Assembly (NCBI GenBank): GCA_003342815.1
Contig: PTEX01000012.1
Span: 5,007,209 to 5,071,208 of the forward strand
From: Eudromia elegans
Taxonomy: Eukaryota; Chordata; Aves; Tinamiformes; Tinamidae
Length of the DNA stretch: 64,000 nucleotides
Reading direction: 5' to 3'
Part shown: piece after piece, positions 25,952 through 37,440 of the stretch
Position numbering within the stretch: position 1 is the stretch's first letter
Layout of the letters: each line of letters starts with the position of its first letter
Translations under genes and position numbers: made by a program
The notes under the pieces: model-generated
What the model was told of the DNA's origin: nothing
The model's database searches: none
What the model saw: only the letters and a program-made list of their open reading frames with translations

Positions 25952-26785
25952 GAGTGGCTTTGTTTATGTATAATGACTCAATTAATTTTACAGGATATAG
26001 GAAACGTAATGGTGCATAAATATATTTAGTACTATATTTTAGATGTTTCTGTCTGCTTTGTCTTCTTTCTTTCAAAACAGCAGAACAGATGGAAGAATAT
26101 TGATTTTTCCATGAGAACAGTATGTATACAAAGCAGACATTAATGAGAGAAACTGGCTACTGTGAATGCAAGGATACTGAAGGGGTATTTTTTATAATAC
26201 ACCAAAGAATGTATGAAAAAATATATTTTAATCTACTCTGTTACTTCTTATGCCTAAAGAGAAAAAAACAACAGCCTGCTATTTTTTCAATTTAAATATT
26301 ACAGTGACTATTTTTTAAAAATGTTACAATGATATTTTCAAATTTTTTTTTCATGAGGACATTCTCTACCCTGAAGTTTTGATGCAAACCCCAACCCTCA
26401 CAATAATAGTAGCAATAATAATACACACCTACCTTTTAAAAGAGTGGTAGTAAACTTTTGAAAAACTGGTTTTTTTTCAGGACAGTGCTGCACACAAAAT
26501 GAGAGTTGTACTTAAAATCTTTCTTCCAAAGTAAATACTTGCAGTGAGATAACTTAGCATTAACATCTTGTCTCCAAGCACACTAATTTCTGAGACTTGC
26601 AGCATGCAACACGTAGTTTATAATTCTGCATTTAGTGCTGCATAAACTAAGGCAAAAAATGAATCATCTTGCAGTGTGTAAAGAGCTCCTAGATCTTGGG
26701 TCTTCAAGGTCACTCTGACCACCTTTGGTACATTTTTCTTTGCTAGACAAATTCCTCTTTGTGCTGTAAAGACTCCTCTGAAAAG

Positions 26786-26810
26786 ATAGATATATATATA
26801 TATGTATATG
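26786..26810. repeat. (TA)n microsatellite
   Basis: A short run of alternating T and A with one TG interruption (GATAGATATATATATATATG) lies in the intron. Confidence 0.8.
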
Positions 26811-29800
26811 TTTCAGTTATATGTAGTATTCAAAACCCAGTCACCGTATAACATAGTTTCCTACTCAGTCACAGTAAGGAATGGGTTTGCAGTCACAGAT
26901 GTAAGAGAGAGCTTAAATTGATCCAAAATAAATCTGATGTGGGTCTTTTCTATTTCACTAACAACGTCGACTCTTAGGAGAGTTTCTTAGGGAGTAGTTC
27001 ATATGTAGCTGAGATTAAAACAGGAATATAGAATGCATCAAAATAGTAAATGTACCGTGAGTTGAAACTCATCGTGCAACTTTAGTCTTTTTTTTCTTAG
27101 CTGGATGTTGCAGCTGGATGGATGGATTTCAAAGAACACATCTGTTTTCCAGGTCACATAATCTCCATCTGCTTCTGACTAAATAAAACAGGGAGGAGAA
27201 AATAACAGTACTATTATTCTGAAACTAATTGAATAAAGTAATTGCTCACATTGATAATGAGATGGATACCTATGGCATTTTGAGACTAGCAAAGAAGTAA
27301 TGTCCTAATTCAAAATGAATTGAAAAAAACCCCCACATATTTATATTCTAGAGTTTAGAAGCACACTGTATCTGAATATAGATAAGGACCTCTATGTCAC
27401 AGAGTTTAATTACCTGCTATTCAGTATATCTGTGTAGTAGGAAATGCTGCTCGTTTACCATCCAAACTCATCTTCAACACTGTTGGGCTATTTTCCCCAT
27501 ATTAACCTTAAGAACCTCCCGTTTTCTTCTGGTGGTTGCAGGTTAATCTGCAGCCAGAATGTGTCCTGCATGGGTAGCAGCAGGGTGCACCTACTGCTGG
27601 TTTGTTCAGGGCTGTTCTGGTGCCCGTGTTTTGCCAGGTGTTCCTGGAGGCGTTTGCCTCCTGAGCGCTGAGAAGCGGCAGCTCCGTTCCTGTCAGGTAT
27701 TTCCGACAGGTTTCATGTTCTTCTGAACATCCTCTCAGCCCTGTCTTTCTGTTAAGCCTTCTAATACGAATGACTAAAAATTTACATGCTCTAATCAGGA
27801 CACCTGGCATAGTGGCATTAAAATGTTTTCTGCTAGACATACTTTGTCTGCTGTAGAACATCTAGAAGATCAATGCTTATTTTTGTTCCAACTGGTCAGC
27901 TGTTATAGAGCACCCATCTTCTCCAACATGGCAGTGTGCAGAGCAGGTCCCAGATGAGAAGGCAGAGGAGGGTGGTTATATCTCCAGCCCAAGTTTGCCT
28001 TTATTGTGTAGGAGCCTGTGAAAGAGGCACTTGAAAATGTCCCTTTTTGTTACTGTATTCTCTTGTGGTTCTGGTACAGTTTCTGTCTCTGTGTTGAGCA
28101 CCCAGTGGTGTTGCTGGGCTGCTGTCCCAAGGCAGGTGGGCCTGAGCCCAGAAGCAGAGAGCTCCTGGGGGGATCCAAAACTGTTTGCACTGAAAGGTGA
28201 TTATGCATTTCAGGAACAAGGAGAACAGGCCCCAGAGACAAGCCCACTGCTCTGTAAATTTTAACTTACAGAAATAGGAAACGCTCATCAGAGCATTCAC
28301 CCTGTATCAACATTACCACAAGGTGGGGACAAATTTCATGTAATGAACAGCTATTCCAGTTGAATGTGCAGAAAGCAGTGACAAAGAGCTTCCAGTAACA
28401 CATGTGAACAGGAGGAGGAAGTAAAGCTTTTTCTTCCTCCTCTTTAATGTGCAGACAGACCCTGCATGGTACTTGGGCACGTGCAGCCCACTTCCCTTGC
28501 AGGACCATTAAGGATCTGCTCGTAAGTGAAGATTAAAGACAGGTTTGAGTTCCCAGTCTGCTTGTAATCATTCCGATGCTGCTTAGGGTTTGTGGCACAG
28601 CAGTCAAGTAACCACTAGGAGTTGCAGGCACCTGTGGTTTTTGCTATATGAGTAGTGGAAAAAGCTGTTGATGAAGCAGTAAAAACTCTTCTTTCTACAT
28701 TATTCCTCTTTTTGAGCTTAATATTATAGAGCAGGACATATGGCCAAGCTCACATTCTTCTTTTTAATCAGAACTCTTCCTTTGAAGTAAAATTAATAGC
28801 CTGAATACATACACATGTACCAGAGCTAGTACAACAGAATGCACGGGCATCCTGCTGTTCACAGATTGCTTCATATATTTGGCAGTAGTTTTTGCATGTT
28901 CTTAGGGCAAATTTTCTTCTGCAACACTCCTGTGATAGCACAAGCCCCAGTCTCCTGGTGTAACTGAAGCATGTGCAGTGCAAGGCAGGATATATGCCGG
29001 AAGGTCCTCACACACAACCAGCCCTGAGTCAGCAGCCCCAGGGCTGATCCCAGGGATAAGTCCAGAGAAGCCTGAAGGCTGCAGTAATGTACAACAGCTG
29101 TTGCTGGCCCCAGGCTTGGTGCCAAGACCTGAGGCTCACCAGAGAATAACAGAGGCCCAGCCGCAGCCCTTGCCCTTGTGCATGGGACCAGGAGCTCTGC
29201 AGCAGCCTGCAGAGCAGCCCCTCATCCCCAGCGCTCCCAAAGCTGCTCTGTGTGTGTGAGCACCTGCTGCGCCCCGAGCTACCCGCGGCGCCGGGCACCT
29301 CCTTAGTGAGCACTGCTCCTTCCCTTCCCTGAGCGCCCCGTTAACGGCGGTCAGGTGCACAGAGCCCTCCTGGAACGGCGTGCGAGCCTCACAGCGGAAG
29401 AGTGTCCGGCCCTTCCATGCCCTGGTCTGTTTTGCTTGATAGGGCTAGATGGCTTACTGGGAAGGCATGACTCAGCACAGTGTCAGCTCCTTTGCTTCTT
29501 TCTAAAGGTCTGATATGTTCTGAGGATTTGCAGTAACTCTTAGGTGCTGCAAAAGTACTAAAGCCTGTAATGAGGTTAACACGAGCCTTCTGCACCTGCC
29601 TGAGGTTCATGGCCAATATACCTACCAATGCTGTGGGCTGATGGATCACGCATGGCTTTCAAGTACCGGCAGTGGTGAAATTCTTAGTATATTTTCTCCT
29701 GCCTAAGAAAGTGTCCTGTGATAAGTTCCTGAAGTTGTTTACGAGTGCTTGTTAACAACTAGTTAATAACAAGAAAGTATAGTGCCCAGAAGCAGAGTTA

Positions 29801-30415
29801 AATTAGGTATTTTGGATCTCAAACAAGCCCTTACCTACACCAGCCTTTTTTTGCTTTGATGGACACTGCTGGTATTTCCCCTTTCAAGCAAGCATATGTA
29901 TACTTAGTCATCCCCTTCCCCCAAAAAACAACTGTGTAGCACATATTTTGCTTTCGCTAAATATCAAAAAGGATTTTTTTTCTCGGCTTTTATTCTTTTT
30001 CTTCCAGTTTTACTCTTTTTTTTTTCCAGTACCATATTTCAGCGGGTAAGAGTTAACAACTGGTGGGAAGACTTTTTCATCACATTTTAGAGACAACACC
30101 TTTAAATTGACAGATTTAATCTGAATAAGGAAATGGTTATGATGAAAGTATCTGCAGATTGCTTGAACTCTGAATAAGAAATAGTGCCAAGCACCACAGT
30201 GGTGGGGAAGAAGAAGGCGTTTTTGCTTAGCGTCTGTAAGCATGCCCGTTTAAACTGTGTTTATTATAAACCACGTTTCCAGCGATTGCTGAAAGTTCAG
30301 CTGTGACTGTGGTTTCTAGTGCAGAATGAACGGGATGTCACCTTCCAGCAGGAGAAGGGAGCTGTATCGTTGCCGTATGCCTAATTCCCTATCCCTTCCG
30401 TTCCTGTGTTTTCAG

Positions 30416-31421
30416 CGGATTCGCCGAAAGGCCCTCACGCCGCGGCCGGCATGAACGGGACCGTGGCGGGCGGCGGTGCGCAGCCGCCGGCCTCGGCCAT
30501 CCCCTCGCCGAGCGCCAGCAAGCCGTGGCGCAGCAAATCCATGAACGTGAAGCACAGCGCGACCTCCACCATGCTGTCCGTGAAGCAGCCCAGTCCCGCC
30601 ACCTCCCCAACCCCGTCCGCAGAGAGGCTCAAGCCGCCCCCCGCGGAAGGCGGGAAACCTCCTTCGTCCGGCCAGAAGTCTATGCTGGAGAAATTCAAGC
30701 TGGTTAACGCCCGGACTGCTCTGCGGCCTCCGCTGTCGCTAAGCTCGGCACCCGGCGACGGCGGGCGAGACGACGATGCCTTTTCAGAGTGCGGCGAGGT
30801 CGACCTCTTGGGCGGCGGCGTGAACAGCGGGGGCTCCACAAGCAGCAGCCCTAAAGTGTCGCCGAAATTAGCCCCTCCAAAAGCTGGAAGCAAAAATCTG
30901 AGCAATAAAAAGTCTTTGCTACAGCCAAAGGACAAAGAGGAAAAGAACAGGGACAAAAACAAAGTTTGCACTGAGAAAACAGTCAAGGAAGAGAAGGACC
31001 AGGCCACTGAAACATCCACAAAGAAGAGCTCAAAAATTGCAAGCCTCATCCCAAAGGGGAGCAAGACGACAGCAGCCAAGAAAGAAAGTTTGATACCCTC
31101 TTCCAGTGGGATCCCAAAACCTGGCTCTAAGGTGCCCACGGCAAAGCAGGGCACTTCCCCTGCCTGCACGGGAAGCAAGGAGGTTGAGAAACTGAGGACT
31201 ACAAAAGGAAACCAGTCCCAACCAGCAGCAAAATCGCAGCTTGCTGAGAAGGCTTCGCCTCCCTGCGGCCTTGCTTCCTCTGAAGGGAAAGATCCCGGCC
31301 TCGCTCTTCCCGCCGGCTCCGCGGCCGCCAGCAGCGGGCACGGCACCGGCGTCGTCCAGCTCCCGCAGCAGCAGCAATACAGTCACCCTAACACTGCCAC
31401 GGTAGCCCCCTTCAGCTACAG
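30416..31421 (+). CDS. NAV3: NAV3 large exon: Ser/Lys/Pro-rich linker with S-x-I-P motifs
   Basis: This 1,006-nt exon (phase 1 to phase 2; 334 full codons) is the largest in the window. It runs from ADSPKGPH to NTATVAPFSYR. Blocks in order: SAIPSPSASKPWRSKSMNVK (shared in large part with NAV2), GQKSMLEKFKLVNARTALRP, an acidic patch (DDDAFSECGEVD), a Ser-rich NSGGSTSSSPKVSPKLAPP, a highly charged Lys/Glu stretch (KDKEEKNRDKNK, VKEEKDQ), KKSSKIASLIPKGSKTTAAK, ESLIPSSSGIPKPGSKVP and a final QLPQQQQYSHPNTATVAPF. Four S-x-I-P motifs lie at 30493, 31042, 31087 and 31105; such motifs next to basic residues bind EB proteins at microtubule ends. Acceptor GTGTTTTCAG, donor AG|GTAAGC. Its first third is far more GC-rich than its last third, with Ala/Gly where human NAV3 has Ser/Thr/Asn. 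Confidence 0.97.
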
Positions 31422-33310
31422 GTAAGCCCGGGCCGAGTGGCTTTGTGGTGTCCTTGAGAAGCGAGAGAGCAGCCAGTCGTGCTGGAGCACACTAGGTTCT
31501 ATCACAGCATCGCGCACACTTTTCTTAATACTGCGTTTTAATCGGTGCTGCTGTGCGAGTAATTTCCTCTACCTTACACCAAAGTAATCCACTGCAAATA
31601 TCGGCCATTCAGAATTCAGGGTATTTTGATTGGAAATGTGAATCGCAGGGTACATTCCCTGTGCAGCTGTGGAAAGGTCACAGCTGAGTCAGGCTTCCAA
31701 TGTGAGTGCTCTTGTTTGCCATTTAAAACCCTCAACATTTATTTGCCAATGCTCAATAATATTTGCTTAAAAAACACTATTTTCTTAAAGCATCCTAAAA
31801 TAAACTTTGCAGGAGTTTTCAGAGTATGTGACAGTACTAGCAAGTGATTACAGGAAAAGCCTTATGTAAACTTCTGCAAATATTCACAAGCATTTCAACA
31901 TTTTGGGCAGAGGGAAAAGGTAGTGGCTGCAGCAGGTCTTGTTTTGTTTTGTTTTGCTTTCTTTATACAGGAACTAAGTATAGATTAACTCCACAGAGAC
32001 AGTTAATTTTCATGGATGAGGCAAGTTCTTCTGATGGCCAAGGCTCTGAGATAGAGGAATGGGAGGTTAAAATGTATCAGCGTTTGAGAAACAGAGATGT
32101 AACTGCTGTTATACAGTACAGAAAATACAGTAAATGTAAATGACCGGCAGACTGATTTGACTAATCAGTTCAGATGTCAGCTGTTGGAGGGCTTTAGCTA
32201 CAGCTGTGGGCAAATTTAACATCTGATAAAACGACAAATACATTATTAAGTGAAATATGCTGGCAGTTGTTGTAAGTGAGTAGTACTGTAGATAATCTTG
32301 GCTGAAGATTAAAGAGGTGCTGAAGGAGGCTCTGAGGGAGTAGATCTATCATTACACACAACTAAACATAACTTCAAAACCAATGTGGGTGAGTGATGGA
32401 CTGTTACAGTTAATTCTGAACAAATCCAGTTGTGAAAATTATATGGGAGGGGGAAATGGCACAACATAGTGTATATATTTGTTTTAATATGCAGTGAAGA
32501 GCTGGTTTAATTTCAGTTAAATGTATCATTGAATGTGCTTAATATATGTGTTGATATAATTCATAATATTAATTAGCTCATGATCTGGAACAATTTCAGT
32601 GATACAGACGATTTGCACTGTGGTACATATGATGGCCTGCCTAGGGGCTAGGGTGCATAAATCTGGAGAGAAAGGGAGGCTGTGGTTTGCCCTCAGAGGC
32701 CTGTGCTAGTTAATGGCAATATTGCCAGACGTTGATGCCGTTTCATTGCGTGGTGGAGATACCTTATCGCTCTTGTAGGCTTCACCATGAAGCAAAATGT
32801 ATTTGGAATTTCAAAAGGAGATAGAAGCGTGCATCTTCCACTAAAAAATGGTATTAATAATCATCTCTTTGCTTCAAACAAGCAGCGAAGGCGACTGTAT
32901 TTGAAGTTAAATCTTGCATGAAAATAAAATTCTCAGAGCCGAAGTCAGATCTCAAAGCACTCTAAACCCAGAGTAATAGACTGTCTTTGAGGTTGCTTCA
33001 ATGTGTGTTTGTGTAACTGAGAGCAGAATCTGACCCACACATACACAGTAACTCTACTCCTTACAAATCTCAAGGGCTTTGTAAGAGTAGAAAATGCTTT
33101 CATAGAAGAATATAAATATAACCAAGGGTAAAATATCCATATTTCCAATGTCAGCAGAATTTTTATTTTATTTTACCTTTTTTTTGTGGGCGTGCAGTAA
33201 GTAAAAGTTTGCGTGAAGCTGGGGCACTGTATTTACATTTTCTCACTCTTAAATATAATTGTTTTGCAGTGAATAAATGCTCAGGTGTGCTTGCTAACTG
33301 CTAAAACAGC

Positions 33311-33401
33311 TTTATAGATAAAATAGAGTAAATAAAAGATAAAAGATTAAAAAAAGAGGTATAGATAAATGGATATATAGATAAAAGAGTAAATAAATAA
33401 C
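33311..33401. repeat. A/T-rich direct repeats (TATAGATAAAAnAGTAAATAAA)
   Basis: TATAGATAAAATAGAGTAAA near 33312 recurs as TATAGATAAAAGAGTAAATA near 33375, with related AGATAAAAGA and TATAGATAAATGG units between. It is a degenerate A-rich tandem array. Confidence 0.7.
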
Positions 33402-35871
33402 AGTGGCCATTCATACCAACTGTCTTCATACAGCTAGAAGGAGTGCCCAGGACCGACAGATTTGCACTGCAGTCCTCGGAAAAACTTCAGCATAATTCAG
33501 CAAAAATACAGTACATTTTTCCAGAATGCTGCATAAATCTGCCAAATGTTGTGTACTACTATGATTGTTTTAAGCTGTTTGCGTGAGGAAAAGTAATTTT
33601 TTTTCTGGCTTGCTGCTGTTACCTGCAGATATCATGTATTTTGCAAAGGGTTATTATTAGCCCTTTATTAATATCCCTTAAGCGGATATTAATGTAGGTA
33701 TGTGAGTGGAAGGAATTATTTAGAAGTTGTAGATTTTTTTTATAAATGAGTGGTAGGTAGAAAGGAATGGTTCACTAAAAGATGCTGAAATGATCTATTG
33801 GACTATTGAGCTCTGCACTATTGGTACCTGATCCCTATCTGATATCACATTGTATTCATGCCTTTGAAACACTATGGCATGGAAATTCACATGGGTTTAC
33901 CACTTCTAAGTTTAGTGACTACAACACTCAATATAATTTGAATACTTCCATCCTCCTCAATGAGTGATTATTTATTTTCAAATACATGTTTGTTTATTTT
34001 TAATTACACAGTAATTAAATTTTACATTTGCAATCATCTACCATCTTTTACATGTCACTTCTGAACTTGACTGCAGGGTCTGCACTAAAGCAGGTAAAAT
34101 CTGGCTGCCAGAGAACTTTATAAGAGGGCGTGAAAACAAAGGTGTAAGGCAAGGTCTAATTATTTAAAGCAGACTAGCCATTACTTTAAATTACACATTC
34201 TTTTACATAAGCAGAATTAGAAAAAGATGCAAACTGCATAATCAGCTAGAGTCTCTTGGGCTTGTATCTAGATTCACCATAGAATTTAGTTATCTCCCTC
34301 ATGCTGCTTAAATTTCAGATTGAAAAGAGACTTGATGCTTACTAAGCTACAAGGGAAACAGGGGAAGAAGCATTAATGAAAAAAAAAAGGCAAAATTTTG
34401 TTGCGGGCATGGAAGCCTACTGTGTGCAACTACTACATTATTTTTTTGTGAGCTCAACTGTGCAAATTTACAGATTTCCTTGATTGATGTAAGTCAACAT
34501 GGCCCTACATTGAGTATGTGGTGTGGAGGCAGTGAACATTTGCTGTGAATTTGCTCTCGTAGTCATAAAGGAGGGTTTCAGAAGGAGAACCTTGTGTTCT
34601 AGTCGATTCAGAAATAACTGGTGTGCAGTGTTGAAGAAGTGCTATTGCCTGAAATGCCGAGCAGTGGAGAAGCTCCTGGCCAGGATGAGGTGACCAGTCA
34701 TCTTCCTGAGCTGTAGATCTGTGTCACACATCAGTCAACCTTCACTCCTTCAGCTCAGGGTGGTGGGTAACAGCAGAGACCTGTGGAAGAGGTTTCAGCA
34801 CTGCCTGAATTGAGACCTCCTAGAGAGATGCACTTCCAGTGTCAATGCCAGAGACTGCAAAAGCATTTTGGCATTGCTTCTGTCATTAAGGAATAAGATG
34901 CTGATGACTTCAGCTATCTAAGAGGATGATAGAGTGAGGTTGGAGATAGTTTCTACTTAAAAATCCATGGTGATAGGATAAGAGGTAGAGGATGCAGGTT
35001 ACAGCACAGGAAATACTGATTAAATGTAAGAAAAGATGGTGTTTTCACCATCTAAGCAGATCTGCTTTGAGTGGGAGACTCTAGAGCTTCTTTCGGTTAT
35101 ATTATGATGATGATTTTCTGGTGACAAAAGCATTCACTCAGGGTAGAGGAAGGAAATATCGATATAATAAAAATATAACCAGATACTAAAGTATTTTTCC
35201 TGTTGCCTTTCCCATATGGTGTTTGAAACACGTTTATTACTGGGCTCTAGGTTGGTGGGTGTATGGGAACCATACAGCTCTGATGGATAGGAAGATTTTG
35301 CCTGGTTCTACCTCTGGAGGCATAGGGAGGTTCAGTTCCAGCTGCCTGCTCAGCATGTTTGTATGCTGCCCTAGGGAGGAAAAGTAAACTGCTCTTTAAA
35401 GACTGTAAAAAAGGCAGCATCCACAGTGATTGCTGAAGCCATATCTGTTGCCAGAGTTAATAACTAGAAGTTAATTCTGGTTGTCTGTGTCGTCTGTGCT
35501 TTTTAATAATACATTGTTCTACTAAACATATTGCAACTCTTTAAATATGTGATGATTCAGTCATACTGCAGTGCCTCCTTGGTTTCTGCTATTTACATTA
35601 CTGTTGTGAAGTTAAAACCAACAATCACTACTAAGATTTTACAATGGGAGCTAGCAATAAACACTGCCATGCACCACTTCTGCTTGCAGCAAAACCTGGA
35701 ATTAGAAAAATCCCCACATTTTCTTATCCATGTTTGACAGGCAGTTGTGAAAGCAGACTTGCCAAGGTAGAGTCTTGGGGTTGAGAGTTGGGAAGTGCTG
35801 TTTATTATCTGAAGCTATTCTTTTAAATTGTCAAGTCTGGCCTTGTCTCTTTGATTAAATTATCAATAAAA

Positions 35872-35922
35872 TGTAGGTTACAAGACCAGTCTTGCAATGT
35901 GGGTTACAAGACTGAGTCTTGT
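35872..35922. repeat. Two-copy direct repeat, about 25 bp
   Basis: TGTAGGTTACAAGACCAGTC and TGTGGGTTACAAGACTGAGT follow each other almost directly, each continuing into CTTG. It is a small diverged duplication with no visible function. Confidence 0.65.
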
Positions 35923-36099
35923 TCAGTCTTCTGCTGTTGCAAGCAACCATGCAATGCCCTTCATAAACCAACCCAACTACATATTAATGTAGTTGTTCCC
36001 CAGTACTGGGAAGTGGGAAGATTCCTCCAGAATTTCACTCACCTCATTGCTCAAAACCACCTACAACCCACACATTGAGACTGCATCCATTCATTATTT

Positions 36100-36410
36100 T
36101 GCTAATATGGCCCTGTAACTTGGAAAGCTCTTTTTCCTCTTTACAATCGCTCTGTCTAAATACATAAGGGAGTAATCATATTCCCCTCCTTCTCTTTTGC
36201 AAGACTAAACCAAATTATCTTTTTTGTTTCCTTTCCTAAGAGTTTCCTTTTCCCCATGATTACCTAAGTAACCTTTTCCGCAGCTGTTCCCAATTTAATT
36301 CACATCTTGAACCCGGGTGATCAAACTGCACATGTTGCAGATGTGGTCCTGCCAGTCCCTTACAGTGACAGTGATGCCCCTTGGAGAGCTGTAGGATGAA
36401 AAAGCAGCAT
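36100..36410 (-). mobile_element. Degraded, old CR1/L3-like LINE fragment
   Basis: The plus strand resembles the reverse complement of ancient CR1/L3 elements: TAACCTTTTCCGCAGCTGTT, then CACATCTTGAACCCGGGTGA, then CAAACTGCACATGTTGCAGA and TGTGGTCCTGCCAG. This follows the order of the CR1 region encoding the reverse-transcriptase C-terminus (CTGCACACAGTA-like, then a GTGGCCTCACCAG-like segment). It is much more diverged than the other copies, and its ends are uncertain. Confidence 0.5.
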
Positions 36411-37038
36411 ATTTGTGGGATATCTCTTGGAATGTCAAGTAGTAACCAGCCAATCTTTGATGTTTATCAAAAGTTCACTATTTCGTTAGGGGCAGGAAAT
36501 TGCTGACTGTGTTAAAGACATTTTCAGGTAGTCTTCCAAATTCTAGTCTTAATTACTTTTCTGCAGGCTTATTTTAATCAACTCGAATGAGCCTCTGCAG
36601 GTGTACTTAGAGCAGGATTTGTGCCATTAAGTGTGTTTTGTGCTTTAACAAATAGGTAATATATAATTCATTGAGTTGGGGTATATTTATTCTCTGATTG
36701 CTGTGATTAATATAGAACACAGATTGTCCTGTTTTCATGCTAGTTGCTTAAATTAACCTGCCCTGCAGATGCACAGCGCTGTTATAAATATCCACAGGGG
36801 AGCTTTGACTGCGCCGAGATTCTCTTCACTCTCCTTCATGTCAAGAGGGAGATGCAAGGATTTTGATTGCCTTTAGAAGCCGTGGCTTATGAATGGGCAG
36901 AGGGCCATTCATTAAGGCCGATATGTAAGCGTAATGAGAAAATCCCTTAATTTTCTCTGTCCTTGCCTGGAGCTTAACCTGTGCCATAGTCCTGGAGAAA
37001 TCACTTGACTCCTTCATAGGATTAATATATCCCACAGG

Positions 37039-37080
37039 AAAAAAAAAAAAAAAAGAAACAAAAAGAAAAAAAGGGGGGGA
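37039..37080. repeat. A-rich tract with AAAAG units ending in G7
   Basis: A run of about 16 A is followed by GAAACAAAAAG, seven A and seven G. It is a low-complexity tract just upstream of the CR1 pair. Confidence 0.8.
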
Positions 37081-37278
37081 AAGCCAGAGTAGAGGGTAAG
37101 ACAAATCTCACAATATCACTTTCCTCTTAAGCTAAGATGGTTTAGCTAAAGAGGAGGCCAACTGCCTGCTTAATCCAATGGATCGTGTCCTGTGACAGGC
37201 TCAGCACAAAGCTGCCCTATGTTTTAAGGCACCAAATCTATATCAGGTTTTCCTTGAACCAAGACCTAGGATACCTCC

Positions 37279-37440
37279 ATAGAATCATAGAATAATTATG
37301 CTTGGAAAAGACCTTCCTGATCACTGAATCTGACTGTAAGCCCTGCAGTGCCAAACCATGTCCCTAACTACCTCATGTACATGTTTCTGATGCTTGGAGA
37401 TATTTTACTTGTAGACCATTCCTAGCCCATCCAGGCTAAG
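37279..37440 (-). mobile_element. CR1 LINE 3' fragment, minus strand
   Basis: The plus strand starts ATAGAATCATAGAATAATTA and GCTTGGAAAAGACCTTCCTG, then GCAGTGCCAAACCATGTCCC, the reverse complement of a common avian CR1 3' UTR. The 3' end is on the left at 37279. It is 5'-truncated where the opposite-strand CR1 begins, around 37440. Confidence 0.8.

Larger units (their letters stand above)
24561..30415 (+). other. NAV3: NAV3 intron, 5.9 kb
   Basis: The intron runs from GTAAGT to TTCCTGTGTTTTCAG. It holds a possible alternative terminal exon at 25896 followed by AT-rich 3'UTR-like sequence, a TA microsatellite (26786-26810) and a GC-rich stretch at about 28980-29400. Frames in that GC-rich stretch (28978-29259 plus, 29029-29313 minus) resemble no family. 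No transposon was recognised. Confidence 0.85.

Noticed and set aside
28978..29313. GC-rich frames on both strands, Pro/Gln-rich on plus
   Set aside because: No splice phase linking them to NAV3, no known motifs, and both strands are open, as expected from base composition alone.
30435..31346. 303-codon minus-strand open frame
   Set aside because: It is antisense to the large NAV3 exon; the sense strand matches NAV3 throughout and explains the lack of stops.
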